From: Paenibacillus sp. oral taxon 786 str. D14
GTDB taxonomy: Bacteria; Bacillota; Bacilli; Paenibacillales; Paenibacillaceae
DNA length: 35,987 nt
Assembly: GCF_000159955.1 (NCBI RefSeq)
Contig: NZ_GG695984.1
Span: 1 to 35,987 of the forward strand
Direction: 5' to 3'
Every line of letters begins with the position of its first letter. Position 1 is the stretch's first letter. Under the pieces are notes generated by a model. It was not told the DNA's origin, did no database searches, and was given only the letters and a program-made list of their open reading frames with translations. Shown in pieces: positions 1-7,477 of the stretch. Both the position numbers and the translations under genes were made by a program.

Positions 1-12
1 AGGTAGCCCTCC

Positions 13-1173
13 TTATTTGGCCGGAAGCTCAATTTGGCCGTACCCAACCGTGGTGAACCAATCCTTGACCGTATCGAAGTCATTGGAGAAGGACAAGCAC
101 AAGAGCAGGAGAATTCGGGCATGAGCCGCATTCAGGTTGTCGCCGGCGATAATACCTTCACCGCTGGAATAGTTGCTGCCCGAGCCGGTCCGGGTCGTCG
201 TAACGAACACGACGCCTTTCTCGATGGCGGCTTTACGCTCCTCGGTCATGGCCTTCGAGATGCCGCCTGCCCCGGTGCCAGCCGTAACGATGCCTTTGGC
301 TCCATTGGCGACAAATCCGCTGATCGCACCTGCACCTGCATCTTGATAGGAGTAGGCGATTTCGACCTTCGCCAAGTCCTTTTTGCTGATTTTGCTCAGA
401 TCAAACGGAGTTGCCCAATCTGCAGCGGATTTCAGAGCGCGGAATGGTGCGCGGTAAACGCGGATTGTTTTTTCGTCGATATATCCAAGAGCCCCAATTT
501 CCGGAGTCACGAACGTATCGGTACGGTAGGAGTTCGTTTTCGTAACTTCGCGGGCGGCATGGAATTCGTCGTTCAGCATGACGACGGTGCCGAAATATTT
601 CGTCTTGCCGCTCGCCGCCAACTTAATCGCATTATAGAGGTTGGCTGGAGCATCCGTCCCGATCACTGTCCAAGGCCGCATAGAACCTGTGACAACGACC
701 GGTTTTGGACTGCGTACGGTCAGATCTAGGAAGTAGGCGATTTCTTCCATCGTATCCGTACCGGTTGTAACCACTACCCCATCTTGCGTTTTGAGTGCTT
801 CATCTACTTTCAAAGAAAGATCATATAATTGCTCGATCGTATAGGCGCTGGAACCAGAGTTACCGAATTGATAAGTAGAAACTTCAGCGATTTGATCTTT
901 ATTTGGGAGGGAGGCTACCAGATCGGCAATCGGCAGCGAGCCGGCTCGATAGGTTTGGAAGCTCGTTTCATCCGTGGATTGCCCGGCAAGCGTGCCGCCG
1001 GTGGCGATGACCTGTACTTTCGGCAGCTTCTTTACAACTTCGGTCGCGGTAACGGTACCTGTCACCGTTTCGGCTGCAGAAGCTGGAGAGAGATATAAAT
1101 TGGGGAGCAGTGCGGTCACGGCGAGGCCGGTGACTAATAAGGTCTTCAAACTTCGAGATGTCCACTTCTTCAT
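13..1173 (-). CDS. ansB: Secreted type II L-asparaginase
   Basis: It hydrolyses L-asparagine to aspartate and ammonia, probably outside the membrane. The first 35 or so residues form a signal peptide (KK pair, long hydrophobic stretch, then SPASAAE). Both active-site threonine motifs are present: ATGGTLAG near residue 58 and TGTDTMEE near residue 136, followed by GSMRP and NLYNAIKLA as in type II enzymes. The protein is about 386 residues, slightly above the usual mature length plus signal. I chose the ATG at 1173-1171 because GGAGG lies 8 nt before it; an upstream in-frame TTG at 1188 would overlap that ribosome binding site. It stands alone, divergent from the sigma-factor operon. The enzyme class is certain. 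The ansB/ansZ naming follows the secreted type only. Confidence 0.95.
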   Translation of the reverse strand: MKKWTSRSLKTLLVTGLAVTALLPNLYLSPASAAETVTGTVTATEVVKKLPKVQVIATGGTLAGQSTDETSFQTYRAGSLPIADLVASLPNKDQIAEVSTYQFGNSGSSAYTIEQLYDLSLKVDEALKTQDGVVVTTGTDTMEEIAYFLDLTVRSPKPVVVTGSMRPWTVIGTDAPANLYNAIKLAASGKTKYFGTVVMLNDEFHAAREVTKTNSYRTDTFVTPEIGALGYIDEKTIRVYRAPFRALKSAADWATPFDLSKISKKDLAKVEIAYSYQDAGAGAISGFVANGAKGIVTAGTGAGGISKAMTEERKAAIEKGVVFVTTTRTGSGSNYSSGEGIIAGDNLNAAHARILLLLCLSFSNDFDTVKDWFTTVGYGQIELPAK

Positions 1174-1199
1174 TCCATCAACCTCCAAGATGTTTTTTT

Positions 1200-1242
1200 A
1201 GTTAACGATATGTAATTAAACCTGACGCAAAATTCGTTAACT
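1200..1242 (-). promoter_or_regulatory. 9-bp inverted repeat in the asparaginase leader
   Basis: AGTTAACGA (1200-1208) and TCGTTAACT (1234-1242) are perfect inverted copies separated by 25 nt. They lie between the predicted transcript start and the ribosome binding site. Each arm also contains the self-complementary GTTAAC. The pair could be an operator or a 5' mRNA stem; no regulator is identified. Confidence 0.5.
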
Positions 1243-1250
1243 TGAGAGAA

Positions 1251-1280
1251 ATTATAGTTTGATGTCATGTATATTGACAA
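1251..1280 (-). promoter_or_regulatory. Sigma-A promoter of the asparaginase gene
   Basis: On the minus strand TTGTCA (1280-1275) and TATAAT (1256-1251) are separated by 18 bp. The predicted transcript start near 1244 falls just outside a 9-bp inverted repeat in the leader. Confidence 0.75.
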
Positions 1281-1519
1281 ACGAGTTTAAAGGCGAATAA
1301 AACGCTTAAACCTATGAATATCAAGCATTTACACTTTCTATGTTGATCACGACAGTTGTTTTAAAATATTTAAAATATCCAAATTCAATGTAATATTTTA
1401 TGACATTTATTTCATTTTCGGTAGTTTGTAGCACTTTTGCGGGTTCAAACGTTTTTTCAAATAGTGTGCAGGGGCAGGGCGGACAACCGTCGTCAATATG
1501 TTGGGAGGAGGGGAGAGTT
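1281..1519. other. AT-rich divergent intergenic region
   Basis: About 240 bases between the asparaginase promoter and the sigma-factor gene contain no convincing gene. The stretch 1350-1410 is very AT-rich and contains TAATAT-like boxes that could serve the sigma operon. A CAAAC followed by a T-run near 1447-1460 resembles the -35 region of ECF promoters, but I could not pair it with a convincing -10. Confidence 0.35.
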
Positions 1520-2068
1520 ATTGATGAAAGATCGTTTGTTCTAAGATTTCAGCAGGGAGATCGCAGCGTCTTTCCGTGGCTGGTCCAGGAATATGGGACC
1601 TATGTGTACCGGGTAGCCTATTCGGTGCTACATGATGCGAAGGAAGCGGAGGATGCTGCGCAGGAAACCTTCCTGCAAATCTATAAATCTCTCCCGGAGT
1701 ATCGCTCTCAAGGTCTCAAGACCTGGATGACCCGGATCGCCGTCAACAAGTCGATCGACATCAAGCGGAAGAGGGACCGGCGCAAGGAAGAGCATTGGGA
1801 CCCGGCGGATCTGGACCTGCACGCAACGGATTCGGATGAAGGCAACTTGTTTGGGTTAATCGATGCCGAGCGGACGGTGGAGGTCCGTCAAAGAATTGCT
1901 GCGCTTCCGGCGGGGCATCGCCAGATCGTCACGAAATTTTACCTGGAAGGCAAAAGTCATGAGCAAATCGCCGCAGAGTTAGGAGTGGCGGTGAAAACGG
2001 TGGAATCGAAGCTGTACCGGGCAAGGGCCTATATTCGCGAGCACTGGTCAAGGGAGGATTGGGGATGA
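1520..2068 (+). CDS. ECF-type RNA polymerase sigma factor
   Basis: It directs RNA polymerase to a stress regulon, probably envelope-related. Region 2 spans about residues 20-85, with YRVAYSVLHDAKEAEDAAQE followed by WMTRIAVNKSIDIKRKR. Region 4 spans about 125-180, with LPAGHRQIVTKFYLEG, SHEQIAAELGVAVKTVE and SKLYRARAYIRE. The family normally begins at the equivalent of DERSFVLRFQQGD. No ATG, GTG or TTG lies in frame there: the codon after the strong GGAGGAGGGGA site (1504-1514) is ATT at 1520. The nearest in-frame ATG is far upstream (1400) with no ribosome binding site. I therefore propose an ATT start, giving 182 residues; a sequence error is the alternative. The stop overlaps the next gene by ATGA. 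The ECF subgroup was not determined. Confidence 0.9.
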   Translation: MDERSFVLRFQQGDRSVFPWLVQEYGTYVYRVAYSVLHDAKEAEDAAQETFLQIYKSLPEYRSQGLKTWMTRIAVNKSIDIKRKRDRRKEEHWDPADLDLHATDSDEGNLFGLIDAERTVEVRQRIAALPAGHRQIVTKFYLEGKSHEQIAAELGVAVKTVESKLYRARAYIREHWSREDWG

Positions 2069-2505
2069 GCCAACAAAACCCAGAGAATTTGGCGTTATGG
2101 CGCAGTTATATATGCGGCGAACTGGATGCGAACACGGAGTCGCGCTTGGAAGCCTTGCTGCAAGGGGATGAGGCGGCCTTTACCGCTTATGCTGCTGCAC
2201 TATCCTCCTTGGAAAGCGAGCTTCCGGGACCAAAGGATGAAGAAGCCTATCGGCAATCGATCATAGAGCAGCTTCCGCATGCAAGGGAGAGTAAGGCGCG
2301 AACCAGCAGCCGCAGAACCTGGAGTCGCCATCCGCTGCTGCACTATGTGATTGCGGCGACCTTGACAGCGTTGCTGCTTGGCAGCGGTGTTTTCGATCAT
2401 ATCGCGGTAACGAGCAATCAACTGATGAATCGTCCGAATTCATCCTCCCTGAGCGAACGGATGATGAAGGCGACAACCGGCTGGCTTGACGGCTGGCAAC
2501 GATAA
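2065..2505 (+). CDS. Membrane-anchored anti-sigma factor (probable)
   Basis: It probably holds the upstream sigma factor inactive at the membrane. The start overlaps the sigma stop as ATGA (2065-2068) with AGGGAGG just before it, which indicates translational coupling. The cytosolic N-terminal half has the LWRSYICGELD...LEALL pattern seen in anti-sigma domains, but only one cysteine and no HxxxCxxC zinc motif. One membrane segment follows at about residues 90-110 (HYVIAATLTALLLGSG), then a short extracytoplasmic tail of about 35 residues. Length is 146 residues. The role is inferred mainly from position and layout, and no specific family is assigned. Confidence 0.75.
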   Translation: MSQQNPENLALWRSYICGELDANTESRLEALLQGDEAAFTAYAAALSSLESELPGPKDEEAYRQSIIEQLPHARESKARTSSRRTWSRHPLLHYVIAATLTALLLGSGVFDHIAVTSNQLMNRPNSSSLSERMMKATTGWLDGWQR

Positions 2506-2550
2506 CAAATCAATATTTCATAGGAATGATAGAGGAAAGGAAGAGAACAT

Positions 2551-3642
2551 ATGCCGTATGAGCGAAATCGACTGCTAGCTTTACTGTTAAACTTCATCCC
2601 CGGTGTGGGGCATCTCTACTGGGGCAAAAAAGGAAGGGGAATCACGTACCCGATCCTGTTCTTCGGCGGGATATTTTTTGGATTCGCCGTTTCAATCGCC
2701 GCGCATAGCGATGACCTCGCCATACTCACGCTGATCGCCGCCGCCATCTTATGGCTGTTCTCGATGTTTGATCTACTGATCATCATGCTTCGAGAAACGC
2801 CGGAGGAACGGGCTTACCGGGAGCATGTTCGGCAGATGACCGGCGAAGGAAGAGAGTCGGAGAAATTCTTTACCATTCTGCTGTCGTTTGTGCCAGGCTT
2901 GGGCCATTTTCAGCTGGGACTCATGCAGCGGGGGCTTTCATTTTTGATCGCCTTTTTCGGCTTGATCACGATGATGTTCTTTGTGACTGGAATTACGCAT
3001 GAATCGGTATTTTTACTGTTCCTTGGTTTGTTGCCGATCATTTGGCTGTACAGCATGTTCGACGCAGTGCAGCTGGTGCACCGAAAATTGGCGGGGGAGC
3101 CGCTTGTTGACCGAACCCCCTTTGACGATTGGGAGGCCGGCCGAATTGAGGGGCGGCGCAGCAAGGTGCTGGCGACGATGCTGTCTGCATTTCCTGGGGC
3201 AGGTCAAATGTACCTCGGGCTGCAGAAACGCGGACTGCAGATGATGGCTCTGTTTCTGGGCAGCTTTTACGTCATTGACGTGCTGCGGTTATCGGTGTTT
3301 TTATTCATCATCCCGATCATCTGGTTCTATTGCTTCTTTGACGGCCTGCAGCAGACGAGCCGGTACGGTATCTTGCCGATGGAGGATCGGCCGCTCATGG
3401 AAACCCGCGGCGAATACCAGCATTGGCTTGGCATTGCGCTTATTCTGCTAGGAATCTATTTCGTTGGGATGGAACTGATCGTTCCGATACTGGATACCCA
3501 TTTCCCTGAGCTTCACATCTATTCTCGAATTGAAAAATACCTCCGGCCCACGATCGTCGCCGTCCTGCTGATCGGCGGGGGAATCAAACTGCTCGCCCGG
3601 CCGAAACGGCGGAATATGCTTTGGAGCGACGAGGAAATCTAA
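2551..3642 (+). CDS. Polytopic membrane protein with three TM2-like repeats
   Basis: Function unknown. The 363-residue protein contains three copies of a unit that starts with a hydrophobic stretch, then PGxGxxxxGxxxRG, then further membrane helices. They are FIPGVGHLYWGKKGRG near residue 15, FVPGLGHFQLGLMQRG near 110 and FPGAGQMYLGLQKRG near 210. This resembles the TM2 domain signature. The last 70 residues add two more membrane helices separated by a polar stretch and end with a charged tail. It follows the sigma/anti-sigma pair by 45 nt with GAGGAAAGGAAGAG before the ATG, and a terminator follows. It may sense or respond to envelope state within that operon (inference). Confidence 0.85.
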   Translation: MPYERNRLLALLLNFIPGVGHLYWGKKGRGITYPILFFGGIFFGFAVSIAAHSDDLAILTLIAAAILWLFSMFDLLIIMLRETPEERAYREHVRQMTGEGRESEKFFTILLSFVPGLGHFQLGLMQRGLSFLIAFFGLITMMFFVTGITHESVFLLFLGLLPIIWLYSMFDAVQLVHRKLAGEPLVDRTPFDDWEAGRIEGRRSKVLATMLSAFPGAGQMYLGLQKRGLQMMALFLGSFYVIDVLRLSVFLFIIPIIWFYCFFDGLQQTSRYGILPMEDRPLMETRGEYQHWLGIALILLGIYFVGMELIVPILDTHFPELHIYSRIEKYLRPTIVAVLLIGGGIKLLARPKRRNMLWSDEEI

Positions 3643-3659
3643 CACTTAGATGACGATAT

Positions 3660-3695
3660 GAGAGGTGACAGCTTCACGGCTAAGCCTCTCTATTT
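3660..3695 (+). terminator. Terminator of the sigma-factor operon
   Basis: GAGAGG (3660-3665) pairs with CCTCTC (3685-3690), with an inner AGC/GCT pair, followed by TATTTTATTT. Confidence 0.7.
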
Positions 3696-3759
3696 TATTT
3701 CTGGGGGCGATATTTGCTACAATGCTGGGAGTGGGATTGCTAGAATAAGGAGAAACGTT

Positions 3760-4035
3760 ATGTTCAAAATCTATATTGCGGAAGACGACAAGCCGCTAGT
3801 AGAGCTGCTGGATGTCAACCTGCCGAAATACGACGGCTACTATTGGTGTCGCCAGATCCGCAACTTATCGACCTGTCCAATCGTGTTCTTGTCGGCACGT
3901 GAAGGGAAGATGGACCAGGTGATGGCAGCTGAAGGTCCGCGAGATCGGCGTTACACAGCATGTCGCCATCCCCGAGAATCTAACGATCACCGCCGGCGAT
4001 CGGGAGGGTTCGTTCTCCGGGCTGGTGGTCAGTGA
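3760..4035 (+). pseudogene. Remnant of a Bce-type response regulator
   Basis: The reading frame starts like an OmpR/BceR-family receiver (MFKIYIAEDDKPLV, with AAGGAG before the ATG), then jumps directly to ELLDVNLPKYDGYYWCRQIR and CPIVFLSAREGKMDQVMA. About 35-40 residues that normally lie between the acidic pocket and the phospho-acceptor aspartate are missing. After MDQVMA the frame runs into unrelated sequence (AEGPRDRR) and ends at 4035. The rest of the receiver and the whole DNA-binding domain are absent. It is broken and non-functional as a regulator. The match to BceR-like receivers is from memory of the family motifs. Confidence 0.8.
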
Positions 4036-4371
4036 TGCCTTGTTGGAACGGCGCATGGCGGCTTCGGCGGAGGAGGGCGGAGGGGTGCGTATGGACCGGT
4101 TCACCGGGTTTTACGTGGATGCTCCGGAGATCACCCGCGGTCTGGCGAACTTGCGCGGATCATTTCCCGCCAGGCGGGACTGTTGTTCTTCGTGCCGATG
4201 GCGCTGGCCATTATTCATAGCCTGTTTGCGTTTAAGGCCATGCAAAACTTGTTTAACTTCTCTGTCGCTTGGCAGACGGTGTTGATCTTGGCTAGCTTTT
4301 TGCTGGTGCAAGTGGTCTACTTCTTCTTTATTCGGTCCCGATACTTACGCAACGTCAAAAAAGCGATTCGC
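3939..4371 (+). pseudogene. Remnant of a BceB-like (FtsX-type) ABC permease
   Basis: Directly after the receiver fragment, a different frame reads LKVREIGVTQHVAIPENL and on to DAPEITRGLANL (about 3939-4155). A shift of frame near 4155 then leads into ARIISRQAGLLFFVPMALAI and two membrane helices ending in RSRYLRNVKKAIR, stop at 4369-4371. The second part is a good match to the C-terminal end of bacitracin-export permeases. The first part may be their extracellular domain, which is less certain. No kinase or ATPase gene of such a system remains. A small internal frame from 4183 has no ribosome binding site of note. Confidence 0.7.
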
Positions 4372-4391
4372 TAAAATACTGGAGGTACAAC

Positions 4392-5027
4392 GTGGAGAAC
4401 TGGATTACAGACTTTATGGAGAGGTTTGGCTATTTTGGCGTCTTCCTGCTGATTGCCCTGGAAAACGTATTTCCCCCGATTCCGTCAGAGGTGATCTTAA
4501 CATTTGGCGGATTTATGACCACCTATACGAGCTTAACGCCGGCAGGGGTTGTCGTCTTCTCGACGCTGGGTTCGGTGTTTGGCGCTGTGATCCTGTACGG
4601 GATCGGATATCTGGTGAACGTTGACCGATTGGAAGGGTGGATCGATCGTTACGGCAGGTTCTTGCGCCTGAAAAAAGAAGACGTCCGCCGCGCGGATGCC
4701 TGGTTTGATCGGTATGGCTATCGGACGGTGCTGTTCTGCCGGATGGTCCCGCTGATTCGCAGCTTGATCTCCATCCCTGCCGGCATGTCGAAAATGAAAT
4801 TTGGCCTGTTCTTGCTGTTCACCACGATCGGGACGCTCATTTGGAACGTGGCGCTTGTCTTGCTTGGTGCAGCGGTAGGGGGTTCCTGGTCAGAAATCGT
4901 CGCCTTTATGGACGTGTATTCCCACATCGCCTATGCGGTTATTGCTTTAGGTGTGCTGTTGGTGGGCTTTCTCTGGCTGCGCCGGAGAAAAAAGGAGCAA
5001 AGCGGCAACATCAAAATAGAGAGATAA
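4392..5027 (+). CDS. DedA-family membrane protein (possible undecaprenyl-phosphate flippase)
   Basis: A 211-residue polytopic protein with the DedA/SNARE-associated signature: ENVFPPIPSEVIL near residue 24, an acidic/glycine-rich re-entrant region, and RMVPLIRSLISIPAGMSKM near residue 117. Some DedA proteins (UptA type) return undecaprenyl phosphate across the membrane; others handle other phospholipids or ions, so the substrate is not proven. The GTG start at 4392 has GGAGG 7 nt upstream. It lies 15 nt before uppP in the same direction, and this pairing supports the lipid-carrier role. The membrane segments and the charged C-terminal RRRKKEQ tail are clear. Confidence 0.9.
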   Translation: MENWITDFMERFGYFGVFLLIALENVFPPIPSEVILTFGGFMTTYTSLTPAGVVVFSTLGSVFGAVILYGIGYLVNVDRLEGWIDRYGRFLRLKKEDVRRADAWFDRYGYRTVLFCRMVPLIRSLISIPAGMSKMKFGLFLLFTTIGTLIWNVALVLLGAAVGGSWSEIVAFMDVYSHIAYAVIALGVLLVGFLWLRRRKKEQSGNIKIER

Positions 5028-5042
5028 GGAGAAACCTAGGAA

Positions 5043-5897
5043 ATGAACTTGTTGGAACTCATAAAAGCGATTATTCTTGGCCTGGTGGAGGGACTCACGG
5101 AGTTTGCGCCGGTGTCCTCCACAGGGCATATGATCATTGTGGATGATATGTGGCTGAAAACCGGGGAGTTGCTCGGTTCAAAGTATGTGGCGAACACGTT
5201 TAAAGTCGTGATTCAACTCGGCTCGATTTTAGCCGTCCTGGTCGTGTTCCGCAACCGATTTATCGATTTGCTGGGGCTGTCGCGCTGGATGCCGGGGAGG
5301 GCCAAAGGGGCAGCAACAGCCGGACAGGGCGGACCACGGTTGAAGCTGATGCAGGTGATTGTTGGGTTGATTCCTGCCGGAATTCTTGGCGTGTTGTTTG
5401 AGGATTTTATCGATGAGCACCTGTTTTCCACCGCAACGGTGTTGATTGGACTGGTGATTGGGGCGCTGCTGATGATCGCCGCCGACCGGTTCGCGCCAAA
5501 GCGCGCAAGCGTGGAGACCGTCGACCAAATTACGTACAGGCAGGCGCTGGGGATCGGGTTGTTCCAATGTCTGTCGATCTGGCCGGGCTTCTCCCGTTCG
5601 GGTTCGACGATTTCCGGCGGGGTGCTGCTTGGTTTGAGTCACCGGGCGGCGGCCGATTTCACCTTTATCATGGCTGTTCCCATCATGGCCGGGGCCAGCT
5701 TGATTTCACTGGTGAAGAACCTGGAATACTTTACGATCGATGCGCTGCCGTTCTTTGTAGTCGGTTTTATCAGCGCCTTCGTGTTTGCGTTGTTGGCGAT
5801 CCGGTTTTTCCTGAAGCTGATCGACCGCATCAAGCTGGTGCCGTTTGCGGTGTACCGCATTTTGCTGGCGCTTGTGATCTGGGTTGTTTATTTCTAA
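5043..5897 (+). CDS. uppP: Undecaprenyl-diphosphate phosphatase
   Basis: It removes a phosphate from undecaprenyl pyrophosphate to regenerate the lipid carrier for cell-wall synthesis; extra copies give bacitracin resistance. The 284-residue membrane protein carries the two BacA/UppP signatures, EGLTEFAPVSSTGHM near residue 16 and PGFSRSGSTISGGVLLGL near residue 181. Length is normal. ATG at 5043 follows the DedA gene by 15 nt with AAGGAGAAA upstream, so the two are probably co-transcribed. A bidirectional terminator follows. The identification is secure. Confidence 0.96.
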   Translation: MNLLELIKAIILGLVEGLTEFAPVSSTGHMIIVDDMWLKTGELLGSKYVANTFKVVIQLGSILAVLVVFRNRFIDLLGLSRWMPGRAKGAATAGQGGPRLKLMQVIVGLIPAGILGVLFEDFIDEHLFSTATVLIGLVIGALLMIAADRFAPKRASVETVDQITYRQALGIGLFQCLSIWPGFSRSGSTISGGVLLGLSHRAAADFTFIMAVPIMAGASLISLVKNLEYFTIDALPFFVVGFISAFVFALLAIRFFLKLIDRIKLVPFAVYRILLALVIWVVYF

Positions 5898-5913
5898 GTT
5901 GTATGCAAAAAAC

Positions 5914-5945
5914 AAGAGATGCTGCCATCTAGCAGCATCTCTTTT
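5914..5945. terminator. Bidirectional terminator between uppP and gcvPB
   Basis: AAGAGATGCTGC (5914-5925) pairs perfectly with GCAGCATCTCTT (5932-5943), a 12-bp stem with a 6-nt loop. T-runs flank both sides (TTTT on plus; TTGTTTTTT on minus), so it can end both converging operons. Confidence 0.88.
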
Positions 5946-5959
5946 ATGTTTGTTTGGGC

Positions 5960-7477
5960 TTAGCCGCAAGCACAGTTCAGCACCGGCTTCCGGGCGGCGC
6001 CGGTTTCGTCCAGGCGCATCACCGGGGTGGTGTGCGGGGCGCTCCGCAGCATTTCCGGATTCGTTTCGGCTTCCTTCGCGATGGCGATCATGACGTCGAT
6101 AAAGCCGTCCAGCGTTTCCTTGCTTTCGGTTTCCGTCGGCTCAATCATAATGCATTCCTCTACGTTCAGCGGGAAGTAGATGGTTGGCGGATGATAGCCG
6201 AAATCCAGCAGCCGCTTGGCGACGTCCAGCGTGCGGATGCCGTATTTCGCCAGCCCGCTGCCGGACATCACGAATTCGTGCTTGCACAGTTGATCCGGGT
6301 ACGGCAGCTCGTAATAAGGCGCTAAACGCTTCATCATATAGTTGGCGTTTAACACGGCATTTTCCGAGACTTGGCGGAGTCCATCGGGACCTAAGCTGCG
6401 GATGTACGCATACGCGCGGACGAGGATACCAAAGTTGCCGTAAAAAGCTTTCACCCGGCCAATCGAGCTGGCCGATCCGCTCGTGGCGCCACCTGCTGCC
6501 TCTTCGGAACGTGCGCCGCGGATGGTATACCGTCCGGATTCGTCTTTGACGATCCTCGGTTCAGGCAGAAACGGAATCAGCCGCTCCTTGACGCCAACTG
6601 GACCGGCGCCCGGACCACCGCCGCCATGCGGGGTGCTCATCGTTTTGTGCAGGTTGAGGTGCACCACGTCAAAGCCCATGTCGCCGGGGCGGGCGATCCC
6701 CATGATGGCGTTGGAGTTCGCGCCGTCATAATACAGCAATCCGCCGGCTTCGTGCACGATGTCGGCGATCTCCAGGATCTGTTCCTCGAACAAGCCCAGC
6801 GTGTTCGGGTTGGTGAGCATCAGCGCAGCCGTGTCCTCGCCAACGGCAGCGCGCAGCGCGTCCAGGTCCACCATGCCGCGCTTGGTGGAAGGGATGGTCA
6901 CCGTCTCGAAGCCGGCGACCGAGGCGCTGGCCGGGTTCGTGCCGTGCGAAGAGTCCGGCACGATCACCTTGGTGCGTTTCTCGCCGCGGCTTTCGTGGTA
7001 GGCGCGGATCATCATCAAGCCGGTCCATTCACCATGGGCTCCAGCCGCCGGCTGCAGCGTCACCGCGTCCATGCCGGTGAGTCCGGCCAAATCCTGCTGC
7101 AGGCGGTACATCAGCTCGAGTGCCCCTTGTACGCTTTCCTCCGGCTGGTAAGGATGGATTTTCGCCAAACCGGGGTAACGCGCGACGTCCTCATTGACCT
7201 TCGGATTGTACTTCATCGTACAGGAGCCCAGCGGATAAAAGCCGTTGTCCACCCCGAAATTCCGGCGGGACAACGCGGTATAATGCCGAATCACGTCCAC
7301 CTCGTAAACTTCGGGAAAAGCGAGGCCTTCGCTCCGCAGCATGCCCTGCGGCACGAGATCTTCCTTCGGGACGGTCGGAACGTCGCATTCCGGCAGAGAA
7401 TAGCCGATCCGCCCAGGGCGGCTGCGCTCAAAAATCAACAGTTCATCGGATTTCGTCGTCTCTTTTATTTCGAGCAT
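5960..7477 (-). CDS. gcvPB: Glycine dehydrogenase (decarboxylating) subunit 2
   Basis: Catalytic subunit of the P-protein of the glycine cleavage system: it decarboxylates glycine on PLP and passes aminomethyl to lipoyl-GcvH. The PLP-lysine motif [18 protein letters not shown] is present near residue 278, with SHGTNPASA and [14 protein letters not shown] upstream. At 505 residues it is slightly longer than common GcvPB proteins; the extra is a C-terminal tail ending in NCACG. ATG at 7477 has TGGAGG 9 nt upstream, and the gene overlaps the end of gcvPA by 13 bp, indicating coupled translation. It is the last gene of gcvT-gcvPA-gcvPB. Confidence 0.97.
   Translation of the reverse strand: MLEIKETTKSDELLIFERSRPGRIGYSLPECDVPTVPKEDLVPQGMLRSEGLAFPEVYEVDVIRHYTALSRRNFGVDNGFYPLGSCTMKYNPKVNEDVARYPGLAKIHPYQPEESVQGALELMYRLQQDLAGLTGMDAVTLQPAAGAHGEWTGLMMIRAYHESRGEKRTKVIVPDSSHGTNPASASVAGFETVTIPSTKRGMVDLDALRAAVGEDTAALMLTNPNTLGLFEEQILEIADIVHEAGGLLYYDGANSNAIMGIARPGDMGFDVVHLNLHKTMSTPHGGGGPGAGPVGVKERLIPFLPEPRIVKDESGRYTIRGARSEEAAGGATSGSASSIGRVKAFYGNFGILVRAYAYIRSLGPDGLRQVSENAVLNANYMMKRLAPYYELPYPDQLCKHEFVMSGSGLAKYGIRTLDVAKRLLDFGYHPPTIYFPLNVEECIMIEPTETESKETLDGFIDVMIAIAKEAETNPEMLRSAPHTTPVMRLDETGAARKPVLNCACG

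Noticed and set aside
1524..1544. A six-codon leader peptide (MKDRLF) for the sigma gene
   Set aside because: It has a good ribosome binding site but overlaps the sigma start in another frame. It is more likely a by-product of the changed start codon, although a regulatory role cannot be excluded.
5229..5642. A 137-codon minus-strand frame
   Set aside because: It is a shadow of uppP with low-complexity Gln/His/Arg composition.
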